Of a stretch of DNA of 64,000 bases, positions 1 through 7,489 are shown in pieces. Under the pieces are notes generated by a model that did no database searches, was not told the DNA's origin, and saw only the letters and a list, made by a program, of their open reading frames with translations. Each line of letters begins with the position of its first letter. Position 1 is the first letter of the stretch. This stretch comes from Duganella levis (lineage in GTDB: Bacteria; Pseudomonadota; Gammaproteobacteria; Burkholderiales; Burkholderiaceae_D), in the NCBI RefSeq assembly GCF_009857605.1, contig NZ_WWCT01000023.1, positions 1-64,000 on the forward strand, in the 5' to 3' direction. The translations under genes and the position numbers were made by a program.

Positions 1-494
1 TGCACGCGGAACGACGGGTCTTCCTGCGCCAGGCGATTCAGGGCGATGCCCATTTTCTCCTGGTCGACCTTGGTCTTCGGTTCCACCGCCTGCGAAATCA
101 CCGGCTCGGGGATCTCGACGGTTCTCGGCGCCGGCAGCGGTGGCGCGGCCGGTTTAGGCGGCGCCAGGGCGACCGGCTTGTCCTTCACCGGCTCCGGCTT
201 CGGCAGCGTAATCTGCTTCGGCTCCGGCGCAATGCGGATCAGCTCTGTCACCGGCGGCGTCGCCGGTGGCTTGACAACGCCGCTGGACCAACCCCAGATT
301 GCCAGCAATGCAGCGCCATGTATCGCCACCGTGGCGACAGCGCCCGGCCGCCGCAGCCAGTTCTGGCCACTGCCTGACTCCAGATAAGAGTGCGCGTGGC
401 CGGCGCTCGGCAAAACGATGGCAGCAGCGTGGCCCGCAGCCGGCGGTTCGCCGGTGGCGTAATTGTCCTGTAACGATAGCGTGGCGCTGGTCAT
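1..494 (-). CDS. TonB-like energy transducer N-terminus fused in frame to elongation factor G sequence (partial, runs off window)
   Basis: The ATG at 494 follows a good AGGAG site and lies 13 nt after the aldolase stop, so this is the last visible gene of the sulfonate-type operon. Residues 1-50 are polar, about 52-70 form one membrane segment (AVATVAIHGAALLAIWGW), and 75-125 are rich in Pro, Lys and Glu, as in TonB proteins that span the periplasm. From about residue 126 the frame reads VEIPEPVISQAVEPKTK and then DQEKMGIALNRLAQEDPSFRV. That is the highly conserved stretch of EF-G (FusA) after its G domain, not a TonB C-terminal domain. The frame is open to position 1 with no stop. Either this is a real chimera or recombination product, or the window edge carries an assembly join. 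The TonB-like half is well supported by composition and context. The meaning of the EF-G half is unknown. Confidence 0.75.
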   Translation of the reverse strand, partial: MTSATLSLQDNYATGEPPAAGHAAAIVLPSAGHAHSYLESGSGQNWLRRPGAVATVAIHGAALLAIWGWSSGVVKPPATPPVTELIRIAPEPKQITLPKPEPVKDKPVALAPPKPAAPPLPAPRTVEIPEPVISQAVEPKTKVDQEKMGIALNRLAQEDPSFRV

Positions 495-507
495 GATGGC
501 TCTCCTG

Positions 508-1377
508 TCAGTCGAACAAATCCGGCTCTTCGCGCGTGATGACGTCCCACAGCGGCTGGAAGCTGAACCAACCGCCGGCCTCAGACCCCATCTGCTTGGA
601 GGTATGCAGCGCCACATCGTGCGGAATCGGCTTCGTCGGCCCCGCCGCTTCCGACAGCAACTGCGCCTGCGCCGCGTTTTCAAACGCGATGTAGCGCCAT
701 ACTGCTGACTCTACCGACGCACCCACCGTCAGCAGGCCGTGGTTTTGCAGGATCACCGCCTTGCGCTGGCCCAGCGCTTCGGCAATGCGTTCGCCTTCGC
801 TGGAATCCAGCACCACGCCGTTGAAGTCCTGGAAGATCGAATGGTCTTCGTAGAACGCGCAAGAATCCTGCGTCAGCGGATCGAGCAAACGGCCCTGCGC
901 CGCAAACGCCTTGCCATACAATCCATGCGAGTGCGCCGCCGCGATCACGTCCGGCCGCGCCTTGTGCAGCTCCGAGTGGATCGCAAAGGCTGCGCGGTTC
1001 AACAGGCCATCGCCCTCCACTACCTTGCCTTCGTGGCTGACCAGCAGCAGGTCCGACACCCGCACATGGCCGAAGTAGACGCCGGCCGGATTGACCCAGA
1101 AGTGGTCCGGGAATTCCGGATCGCGCGCCGTGATGTGGCCCGCGCCGCCCATGTCGAAGCCATAGCGCGCGAACAAGCGGAACGACACCGCCAGCCGCTC
1201 CTTGCGGTGCTGGCGCTGCGCCTCGAAACCTTCCGGCTCCGGCGGCTGGGCGAAAATGATATTGCCCTTTTCATCGCGCGGCGCGCTGTAGATGGACGGA
1301 CGCGGATGCTGCTTGCCGACCGTGCGCAGATGGGGGCGCGCCAGCGGCGCGGAATACAGTGGTGCAGAGCTGCTCAT
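508..1377 (-). CDS. Class II aldolase/adducin family protein
   Basis: This 289-residue protein has the class II aldolase/adducin fold, a zinc-dependent family that cleaves or epimerises hydroxylated carbonyl compounds in the cytoplasm. An AAHSHG motif and a later QNHGLL motif supply the expected metal-binding histidines. The N-terminal 45 residues precede the conserved domain and are Pro-rich. The ATG at 1377 has an AGGA site about 8 nt upstream. It sits 15 nt downstream of the hydroxyacid dehydrogenase in the seven-gene operon. Its likely job is to process the carbon skeleton left after C-S bond cleavage, but the substrate cannot be read from the sequence. Confidence 0.85.
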   Translation of the reverse strand: MSSSAPLYSAPLARPHLRTVGKQHPRPSIYSAPRDEKGNIIFAQPPEPEGFEAQRQHRKERLAVSFRLFARYGFDMGGAGHITARDPEFPDHFWVNPAGVYFGHVRVSDLLLVSHEGKVVEGDGLLNRAAFAIHSELHKARPDVIAAAHSHGLYGKAFAAQGRLLDPLTQDSCAFYEDHSIFQDFNGVVLDSSEGERIAEALGQRKAVILQNHGLLTVGASVESAVWRYIAFENAAQAQLLSEAAGPTKPIPHDVALHTSKQMGSEAGGWFSFQPLWDVITREEPDLFD

Positions 1378-1392
1378 TGGGGAATCCTCATG

Positions 1393-2349
1393 TCAGTAGC
1401 CGCGCGCGGTATCCACCACGTCGGTCAATGGTTGCCCGCTGCGGAAGCGGTCCAGGTTCAGTACAAACTTGTCGATCAGCGCGGGCACGATCTGGTCGGT
1501 GCTGGGCGAAATATGCGGCGACAGGCGCACGCGCGGATGGCCGTAGAACGCGTGGCCGGCCGGCGGCGGTTCGGGGTCGGTCACGTCCAGCGTCGCCAGC
1601 GCGATGCGTCCTTCGTTCAGCGCATCCAGCAAGGCCTGGTGATCGACCAGGTTGCCGCGCGCGATATTGATCAGGTGAAGATTCGGCCGGGCGTGCGCCA
1701 GCGAGGCGCGGCTGATCGCATGGTGCGTGTCCGCAGTCGATGGCGCAGCCAGCACCAGATGGTCCGCACGCTGCACCAACTCCTCCAGCGATTCCACGCG
1801 CTCCACGCCGGCCACCTCAAACGGCGCGTCGGAGCGGCGCAGCGCCACCACCTTGATGCCCAGCGCCAGCGCGCGCTGCGCCAGCGCCTGGCCGATGGAG
1901 CCAAAGCCGTACAGGCCAAGCGTGGTTCCCTGCACCAGCCCAAGCTGGATGCGGCGCCAGTCGCTGGACTGCGCCAGCCAGATTTCCGGAATGCGCTTGG
2001 CGGCAGTGAAGATCGCCGCCAGCACGTATTCGGCGATGGCGATCGACGCCGTGCCGCGCGCCGACGTCACCACCGGGCCGTTGAACAGCCAGTCCGGGTA
2101 GTAGTCGATGCCGACGGAGGCCAGCTGCACCCACTGCACGTCGCTCCAGCCTTGCGGCGCCGGCACCTCCAGCAAGGACTGGCCTTTCGGCGCAGGCAAG
2201 GCAAACAGCACGTCCGCGCCCGGCGGCAGCGCGGTCAGCGGACCGGGCGCCACATCGCGCACCGCCAAGCCGGTACGCTGGGCCAGCAGCGCGTTGACCT
2301 TGGGGTCGAACTGGCTGGCTACGATCAAATCATTCTTCACTGCGCTCAT
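1393..2349 (-). CDS. D-isomer-specific 2-hydroxyacid dehydrogenase
   Basis: A 318-residue NAD(P)-dependent oxidoreductase of the D-2-hydroxyacid dehydrogenase family. The Rossmann motif GFGSIG is near residue 149, and the catalytic Arg (INIARG), Glu (DPEPP) and His (SPHIS) are all present, so it should be active. The family interconverts 2-oxo and 2-hydroxy acids such as glyoxylate or hydroxypyruvate. It follows the flavin monooxygenase by 25 nt and precedes the class II aldolase by 15 nt in one operon. A role in handling the 2-oxo acid or aldehyde released from the operon's substrate is inferred. The substrate is unknown. Confidence 0.87.
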   Translation of the reverse strand: MSAVKNDLIVASQFDPKVNALLAQRTGLAVRDVAPGPLTALPPGADVLFALPAPKGQSLLEVPAPQGWSDVQWVQLASVGIDYYPDWLFNGPVVTSARGTASIAIAEYVLAAIFTAAKRIPEIWLAQSSDWRRIQLGLVQGTTLGLYGFGSIGQALAQRALALGIKVVALRRSDAPFEVAGVERVESLEELVQRADHLVLAAPSTADTHHAISRASLAHARPNLHLINIARGNLVDHQALLDALNEGRIALATLDVTDPEPPPAGHAFYGHPRVRLSPHISPSTDQIVPALIDKFVLNLDRFRSGQPLTDVVDTARGY

Positions 2350-2374
2350 CTCCGTGCTCCGTTATGTTGCGTCG

Positions 2375-3478
2375 TTAAGCTGCCAGGCGCTGGTCCTGCG
2401 CCTCGCGTTCGGCAATGGCCGCGCGCACCAGCGGGATCAGTTCACGGCCGTATTGCAGCGCGTCCTGGATCGGATCGAAGCCGCGGATCAGGAAGGTGGT
2501 CACGCCGATCTCCCAGTATTTGACCAGCGCATCGCGCACCTGCTCCGGCGTGCCGACCAGGCCAGTCGAATTACCGGACGCCTTGGTCAGTGCGGCAATG
2601 CCGGTCCACAGGCGCTCGTCCACTACCTTGCCTTGCGCGGCCGTCTCCAGCAGGCGCTTGGAGCCGGCGTTTTGCGGGTCTTGCGGGCGCTTGTTGAAGT
2701 GGACGTTTTGCTTCACCCGTTCGGTGGCGGTGGCGAGAATCGCATCGGCCTTGGCCCATGCCTTCTCTTCGGTCTCCGCCAGCACAGGACGCAGCGACAG
2801 GCTGAAACGGATCTTGTCGGCACGGCCATGCTTGGCGGCTGCGGCGCGCACGCGGGCGATGGTGTCGGCCACCTGCGCCAGCGATTCGCCCCACAGCGCG
2901 TAGACGTCGGCGTGTTTGCCGGCGACTTCAATCGCAGCGTCGGACGAGCCGCCGAAGTACACCGGCACATGCTGGTCATGCACCGGACGCACGCCGGCGT
3001 TCTGGCCCTTGAAGTGGTACAGCGGGCCATCGTGGTCGAACGGACCGTCGGACGTCCAGGTCTTCTTCACCACGTCCAGGTATTCGTCGGTGCGCTGGTA
3101 GCGCTGGTCGTGGTCGAGGAAGTCGCCGTCGCGCTGCTGCTCGGTGTCGTCACCGCCGCTGATGACGTGCACCGCCAGCCGGCCATCGCTGAAGTGGTCC
3201 AGCGTGGCGAACTGGCGCGCCGCCAGCGTCGGCGACACAAAGCCCGGACGATGCGCCAGCAGGATGCCCAGCTTGTCGGTCTGCGAAGCGATGTAGGACG
3301 CGACCTGGAAGCCGTCCACCGAGGCGCTGCTGTGCGCCACCAGCACGCGGTCGAAGCCCGCATATTCATGTGCGCGCGCTACCGCGCCGAGGAAGCTCTT
3401 GTTGACGACCGGGCCTTGCGGCAGAACGATTTCCGAGGTTTCCTGGGTGGCGCTAAAGCCGATAAACTCGATACTCAT
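2375..3478 (-). CDS. FMNH2-dependent alkanesulfonate monooxygenase-like protein (LLM class)
   Basis: A 367-residue luciferase-like flavin monooxygenase that closely resembles SsuD, which uses FMNH2 and O2 to release sulfite and an aldehyde from alkanesulfonates. SsuD-type landmarks include the early VLVAHSSASVDGF region, LLAHRPGFV, HVISGGDD and the YFGGSSDAA segment. The start overlaps the upstream acyl-CoA-dehydrogenase-like stop by 4 nt (ATGA), which indicates translational coupling. No ssuE-type flavin reductase is visible, so FMNH2 must come from elsewhere. The SsuBC genes just upstream support a sulfonate or related organosulfur substrate. I left the symbol blank because the operon is not a standard ssu operon and paralogues act on other substrates. 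Confidence 0.88.
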   Translation of the reverse strand: MSIEFIGFSATQETSEIVLPQGPVVNKSFLGAVARAHEYAGFDRVLVAHSSASVDGFQVASYIASQTDKLGILLAHRPGFVSPTLAARQFATLDHFSDGRLAVHVISGGDDTEQQRDGDFLDHDQRYQRTDEYLDVVKKTWTSDGPFDHDGPLYHFKGQNAGVRPVHDQHVPVYFGGSSDAAIEVAGKHADVYALWGESLAQVADTIARVRAAAAKHGRADKIRFSLSLRPVLAETEEKAWAKADAILATATERVKQNVHFNKRPQDPQNAGSKRLLETAAQGKVVDERLWTGIAALTKASGNSTGLVGTPEQVRDALVKYWEIGVTTFLIRGFDPIQDALQYGRELIPLVRAAIAEREAQDQRLAA

Positions 3479-4713
3479 GATGCGTCCTTTGCAGTGATGG
3501 TTGAAATACCGGCGACGCCGGCGGGGGAAGCTTTTTTGGCGGCGGCGCGCGCGGCGAAGGCGGCGCGGCCACTGTTAATCAGAATGGTGTCGTTCTGCGG
3601 CGTGTGGATGCGGCTGCACAGCACATCGCGGTAGTGGCGCTCCAACGGGTTGGCGCGCGACAGGCCAGGGTTGCCGCTCAGTTCAATCGCCTTTTCCACC
3701 ACCTGGATCGCGGTATTGGTGACCAGGTACTTGATGCGAAACGCGTCCGACGGCGGCACCGCACCATTGGCGGCGGCATCCAGGATCACACGACTGGAGA
3801 ACAGCCAGGCATCCAGCTGGCCCAGTGACTCCTGAAAGCGCGGCAGGCTGGATAAGGGTGCGCCCAGGTTGGCCGGCACGCGGTCTTCCAGCCAGCTGGC
3901 CAGCCAGTCGCGCGCATTGCGGGCCACGGCGTCGTAGATGGCGGCCAGCAGTACCGACATCCACAGCAGCAGCGATGCATCCAGCTCCGGCGCGGCGCTG
4001 GCGGGCGATACATCCACCGCGTTATCGAGCGGCACCAGCACGTCGTCGAACACCACTTCGTGGCTGCCGGTGGCGCGCATGCCAAGATGGTCCCAGGTTT
4101 CGTTGATGGTGATGCCGGGCGTGTCGTGGCGCACCAGCCAGCTGCCGACCAGCGGCTCGGCATCGTCGCTGCGGGCCCACACGGCCAGCCAGGTCAGGCG
4201 GGGAATTCCGGTCGAGTAGATCTTGCGGCCGCTGATGCGCCAGCCTTCCGGCGTGCGGCGGGCGATGGTGCCCGGCAGGCCGCCGCGTGCCGGCGTGCCG
4301 AGTTCCGGCTCGACGCGCAGCGCGTTAATCAGGGCGCCGTCACGCAGCGTTTCGTCGGTCACCCGATGCAGCAGGTGCTGCGGCCATCTGGCGCCACGGC
4401 CGGATGCATGGTGCAGATACTGCATGGTCAGCACCAGCGCGGTGGACGGTTCGCCGCGCGCCACGGCGGCGATAACGCGCGTGGTCTGCGCCAGGTTGGC
4501 GCCCAGGCCACCCAGCGCGCGCGGCACGGTCAGGCCGAGCAGGCCCAGTTCATGCAGGCGCTCGAAATTCCGGTGCGGGAAGCTGCCGTCACGGTCATGC
4601 TGTTCGGCGGTGGCGGAAAATTCGGCCGTCAGCGTGTCCAGCAGCGCGGCAAATTCCGGGCTGTCCAACTGGTGGCTGTGTTCTGCGATAGGCAAGCGGA
4701 GGACGGAGGTCAT
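3475..4713 (-). CDS. Acyl-CoA dehydrogenase family flavoprotein (DszC/SfnC-like)
   Basis: A 412-residue acyl-CoA dehydrogenase-fold flavoprotein starting at MTSVLRLPIAEH. The open frame extends upstream but there overlaps ssuB, so the ATG at 4713, 4 nt after the ssuB stop, is preferred. The N-terminal helical domain has LGLLGLTVPRALGGLG, the middle beta domain IYSTGIPRLTWLAVWA, and the C-terminal domain the helical end. Members found in sulfur-scavenging operons (DszC, SfnC, SfnB) act as FMNH2-dependent monooxygenases rather than dehydrogenases, and the neighbouring SsuD-like enzyme makes that likely here. It could oxidise an amine or sulfide group before C-S cleavage. That role is inferred. 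Confidence 0.84.
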   Translation of the reverse strand: MTSVLRLPIAEHSHQLDSPEFAALLDTLTAEFSATAEQHDRDGSFPHRNFERLHELGLLGLTVPRALGGLGANLAQTTRVIAAVARGEPSTALVLTMQYLHHASGRGARWPQHLLHRVTDETLRDGALINALRVEPELGTPARGGLPGTIARRTPEGWRISGRKIYSTGIPRLTWLAVWARSDDAEPLVGSWLVRHDTPGITINETWDHLGMRATGSHEVVFDDVLVPLDNAVDVSPASAAPELDASLLLWMSVLLAAIYDAVARNARDWLASWLEDRVPANLGAPLSSLPRFQESLGQLDAWLFSSRVILDAAANGAVPPSDAFRIKYLVTNTAIQVVEKAIELSGNPGLSRANPLERHYRDVLCSRIHTPQNDTILINSGRAAFAARAAAKKASPAGVAGISTITAKDAS

Positions 4714-4717
4714 GGTG

Positions 4718-5581
4718 TCAGATCGAGAAGTTACTGAAGTTGAACGGTGCGATAATTGGCGTCGGCGTCTGTGGTTCCGGCTGCGCTTCGGCCGGCGCTT
4801 CGATTTCGACACCCAGCAATTGCAGCAACTGCGCGCGCACTTTCTGGAACTGCGGCGCATCGGCGCTTCGCGGGCGTTGCTGGGTGATGGCGATGTCGGC
4901 GGCGATGCGGCCCTTTTCCAGCACCAGCACGCGGTCAGCCAGCAGCACGGCTTCATCCACGTCGTGCGTCACCAATAGCACCGACGGGCGATGCTGGCGC
5001 CACAGCGACAGGATCAGCTGGTGCATGCGGATGCGGGTCAGCGCATCCAGCGCGGCGAACGGTTCGTCCAGCAGCAGCAACTGCGGCTCGCGCACCAGTG
5101 CGCGGGCCAGCGCCACGCGCTGCGCTTCGCCGCCGGACAGCGTGGACGGCCAGGCGTTTTCGCGGTGCGCCAGCCCTACTTCTTCCAGCGCAGCCAGCGC
5201 GCGTTCGCGTGGCTGCTCTATCTTCAGGCCCAGAGTAACGTTGCGCCAGGCGCGCTTCCACGGCATCAGGCGCGGCTCCTGGAACACGGCGGCGCGGGCT
5301 TGTGGCACATCCAGCGTGCCGGAACTGATGCGGTCCAGTCCCGCCAGTGCGCGCAGCAGCGTGGTTTTGCCGGAACCACTACGGCCCAGCAACGCGACGA
5401 ATTCGCCGGCGCGGATGTCCAGGTCCAGGTTATCCAGAATGGTGTTGGCGCCAAAGCGCTTGCTCAGCTGGCGCGCTTGCACAGGGCTGCGCGGTAGCGC
5501 CGGTGCATCGTGCTGCGCTTCGGCGCCGTCGTTGCGCGCTTTCAGGCCCAGGCCGGGCAGGTTCAGGGAAATCGTTGGCAT
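4718..5581 (-). CDS. ssuB: ABC transporter ATP-binding protein, aliphatic sulfonate/nitrate/taurine type
   Basis: ATPase of an import ABC transporter, 287 residues from the ATG at 5581. An in-frame TTG two codons upstream overlaps the permease stop. Walker A is GRSGSGKTT, the signature is LSGGEAQRVALARAL, Walker B is LLLLDEPFAALD, and the H-loop His is in LLVTHD. An extra 40-residue N-terminal leader and a Pro/Glu-rich C-terminal tail flank the core. Unusually short spacing to the Q-loop fits the SsuB/TauB family. It pairs with the permease ending at 5584 and probably the binding protein at 12164. Confidence 0.92.
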   Translation of the reverse strand: MPTISLNLPGLGLKARNDGAEAQHDAPALPRSPVQARQLSKRFGANTILDNLDLDIRAGEFVALLGRSGSGKTTLLRALAGLDRISSGTLDVPQARAAVFQEPRLMPWKRAWRNVTLGLKIEQPRERALAALEEVGLAHRENAWPSTLSGGEAQRVALARALVREPQLLLLDEPFAALDALTRIRMHQLILSLWRQHRPSVLLVTHDVDEAVLLADRVLVLEKGRIAADIAITQQRPRSADAPQFQKVRAQLLQLLGVEIEAPAEAQPEPQTPTPIIAPFNFSNFSI

Positions 5582-5583
5582 GC

Positions 5584-6414
5584 TCAATCCTTGATGAAAG
5601 TCGGACGCCAGGCCAGCGCGTAGTGTTCGATGCCGCGCACCAGCAAGTCGGTGGCGAGGCCCAGCAGGCTGTAGACGATCAGGCAGACGACGATGACATC
5701 GGTGCGCATGAAGTCACGGGCGTTGTTAATCAGGTAGCCCAGGCCCGCCGTGGCGTTGATCTGTTCCACCACCACCAGCGACAGCCAGCTGACGCCCAGC
5801 GAGTAGCGCAGGCCAATCAGAAAAGAAGGCAAGGCGCCCGGCAGGATCACGTGCACAATCTGCTGCGGGTAGCTCAGGCCAAACAGGCGCGCGGCTTCCA
5901 CCAGCTTGGAGTCCACACCGCGAATGCCGCTGTACAGCGACAGGTACATCGGGAAGGTGGTGGCGTAGGCGATCAGCACGATCTTGGTGAATTCGCCGAT
6001 GCCGAACCACAGGATGAACAGCGGCACCAGCCCGAGAAACGGCACGGTGCGCGCCATCTGCATGCTGGAGTCCACCGCCACTTCGCCCTGGCGCGACAGA
6101 CCGGCAATCAGCGCCAGCGCCACGCCCAGCGGCAGCGACACGGCCATGCCGATCAGGACGCGTTGCAGCGACACCAGCACATTGCTGCCCATTTCGCCGG
6201 AGGCGATCAACTCGCCCAGCGTGGTGAAAATCTGCGAGGGCGCGGCCAGGATGCGTTCCGGCAGGATGCCGGTACGCGATGCGGTTTCCCACAGCGCCAG
6301 CAGCACCAACGGGCCGATGGCGCGGCGAACAACGGAGATCAGGAGATTGTGCTGGATTCGCAGACGGCCCGCCGTTACTGGCGCGGCGCCGTATGCTGGA
6401 GAGGAAACCGACAT
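5584..6414 (-). CDS. ssuC: ABC transporter permease, aliphatic sulfonate type
   Basis: Inner-membrane permease of 276 residues with about six transmembrane segments, from LVLLALWETASRTGILP to the C-terminal LVRGIEHYALAWRP. The EAA loop (EAARLFGLSYPQQIVHVILPGALP) that contacts the ATPase is intact. The VSWLSLVVVEQINATAGLGYLI segment is typical of SsuC/TauC permeases. It is the first gene of the operon, and its promoter region (6415-6525) contains the 55-bp element shared with the amine oxidase promoter. The binding protein is encoded separately and divergently at 12164-13102. Confidence 0.92.
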   Translation of the reverse strand: MSVSSPAYGAAPVTAGRLRIQHNLLISVVRRAIGPLVLLALWETASRTGILPERILAAPSQIFTTLGELIASGEMGSNVLVSLQRVLIGMAVSLPLGVALALIAGLSRQGEVAVDSSMQMARTVPFLGLVPLFILWFGIGEFTKIVLIAYATTFPMYLSLYSGIRGVDSKLVEAARLFGLSYPQQIVHVILPGALPSFLIGLRYSLGVSWLSLVVVEQINATAGLGYLINNARDFMRTDVIVVCLIVYSLLGLATDLLVRGIEHYALAWRPTFIKD

Positions 6415-6462
6415 ATTTGCATCCCTTTTATTAGCTGGTGAAAGCTAGTATAGGGAGCAAAT

Positions 6463-6517
6463 GATTATGATTAAACTAATCGTTTCGATTATTGATATAT
6501 GATTTTCGGGAATAATC
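6463..6517 (-). promoter_or_regulatory. Shared 55-bp regulatory element, copy A (upstream of ssuC)
   Basis: This AT-rich block matches 11998-12052 at 41 of 55 positions without gaps. Its proximal edge lies 48 nt before the ssuC start, exactly as copy B lies 48 nt before the amine oxidase start. Within it 6478-6490 is a perfect inverted repeat (AATCG-TTT-CGATT) of the size LysR dimers recognise. The LysR gene ending at 6526 is the obvious candidate regulator. Conservation in an otherwise unrelated, unselected intergenic region and the identical spacing argue for a true promoter/operator. Confidence 0.75.
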
Positions 6518-6525
6518 TTGGACTG

Positions 6526-7440
6526 TTATCTTGCGACAACTTTGAGCGGCGATTCGGCAAATGCATGCTCCACAGCCTGCGCAAAAAAGTCGATCGCATG
6601 CTGTACCGGGCCCGGTTGCAAAGGCTGCACCAGCCAGATATCCAGCACCGGCTTGAAGTCCGAGACGTTGACGATATCGAGGTGGGAGCGATGCCGGCTG
6701 CGTTCCAGGATAGGACGCGGCATCAGGCCCAAACCAATGTCGCTGGCCGCCAGGCCAAGCTGCAAGTCGGTGCCGAAGGTCTCCAGATTAATCTTGAACG
6801 ACAGCCCCTGCTCTGCCAGCGCCCGCGCCAGGCCGGCGCGGAAGCCGCAGCCGTCCGGATTGAGCACCCAGCCGGTGCCGAAAATCTCGCGCAGCTTGTA
6901 GCTCCGCTTAGGCATCGTGTCCTTCTTGGCCACCACCACCAGCTCGATGCGGCCCAGCGCGCGGCCGGACAGGCCGTCCGGCAGCACTTTGGTGGCCGGG
7001 AACAGCGCCACCGCCGCGTCGATTTCCGCATTGGCCACCCGCTCCACCAGTTGCGAGCCCCAGCCGGACGACACTTCCGTGTGCAGATCCTTGAAGGTGC
7101 GGTTGAGCTTTTGCAGGGTATCGAGCAGCACCACGTCGCCGATGGTCTGGATCACGCCGATGCGGAACACGCCGGTCGGCGCATGATCGACCTGCACCAG
7201 CCCGCGCAGGCGATCGACTTCCTGCAGCACCTTGCCTGCCTGGTCGAACACCTGCCGGCCCATGGCGCTGGGCTTGGGCGGCTTGACACTGCGATCCAGC
7301 AGTTCTACGCCCAGCGCGTGTTCCAGATTCTGCACGCGCCGGGTGATGGCGGACTGGGTCAGCCCCAGGGCCTCGGCCGCAGCGCTCACCGACTGGTTGC
7401 GCACCACGGCCACGAAGGCGCTGATGTCATCTATTTTCAT
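6526..7440 (-). CDS. LysR family transcriptional regulator of the sulfonate-type locus
   Basis: A 304-residue LysR-type regulator. The winged HTH spans residues 1-60 (MKIDDISAFVAVVRNQSVSA, then LGLTQSAITRRVQNLE), followed by a substrate-binding domain to the C-terminus. The ATG at 7440 is chosen because the HTH begins directly there. A second in-frame ATG at 7461 would add seven residues. It is the last gene of the amine oxidase-RidA-receptor operon and lies immediately upstream of the ssuC operon, so it probably controls both through the shared 55-bp elements. The effector is unknown. Confidence 0.88.
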   Translation of the reverse strand: MKIDDISAFVAVVRNQSVSAAAEALGLTQSAITRRVQNLEHALGVELLDRSVKPPKPSAMGRQVFDQAGKVLQEVDRLRGLVQVDHAPTGVFRIGVIQTIGDVVLLDTLQKLNRTFKDLHTEVSSGWGSQLVERVANAEIDAAVALFPATKVLPDGLSGRALGRIELVVVAKKDTMPKRSYKLREIFGTGWVLNPDGCGFRAGLARALAEQGLSFKINLETFGTDLQLGLAASDIGLGLMPRPILERSRHRSHLDIVNVSDFKPVLDIWLVQPLQPGPVQHAIDFFAQAVEHAFAESPLKVVAR

Positions 7441-7489
7441 GTCATTGTCAAAGTAAGCCATACGAAAATCAGCCGCCATCTTAACAGCA

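Noticed and set aside
739..2523. 594-residue plus-strand open frame
   Set aside because: It lies antisense to the aldolase and hydroxyacid dehydrogenase genes, is extremely rich in Arg, Gln and His, and has no domain pattern. It is a GC-rich shadow frame.
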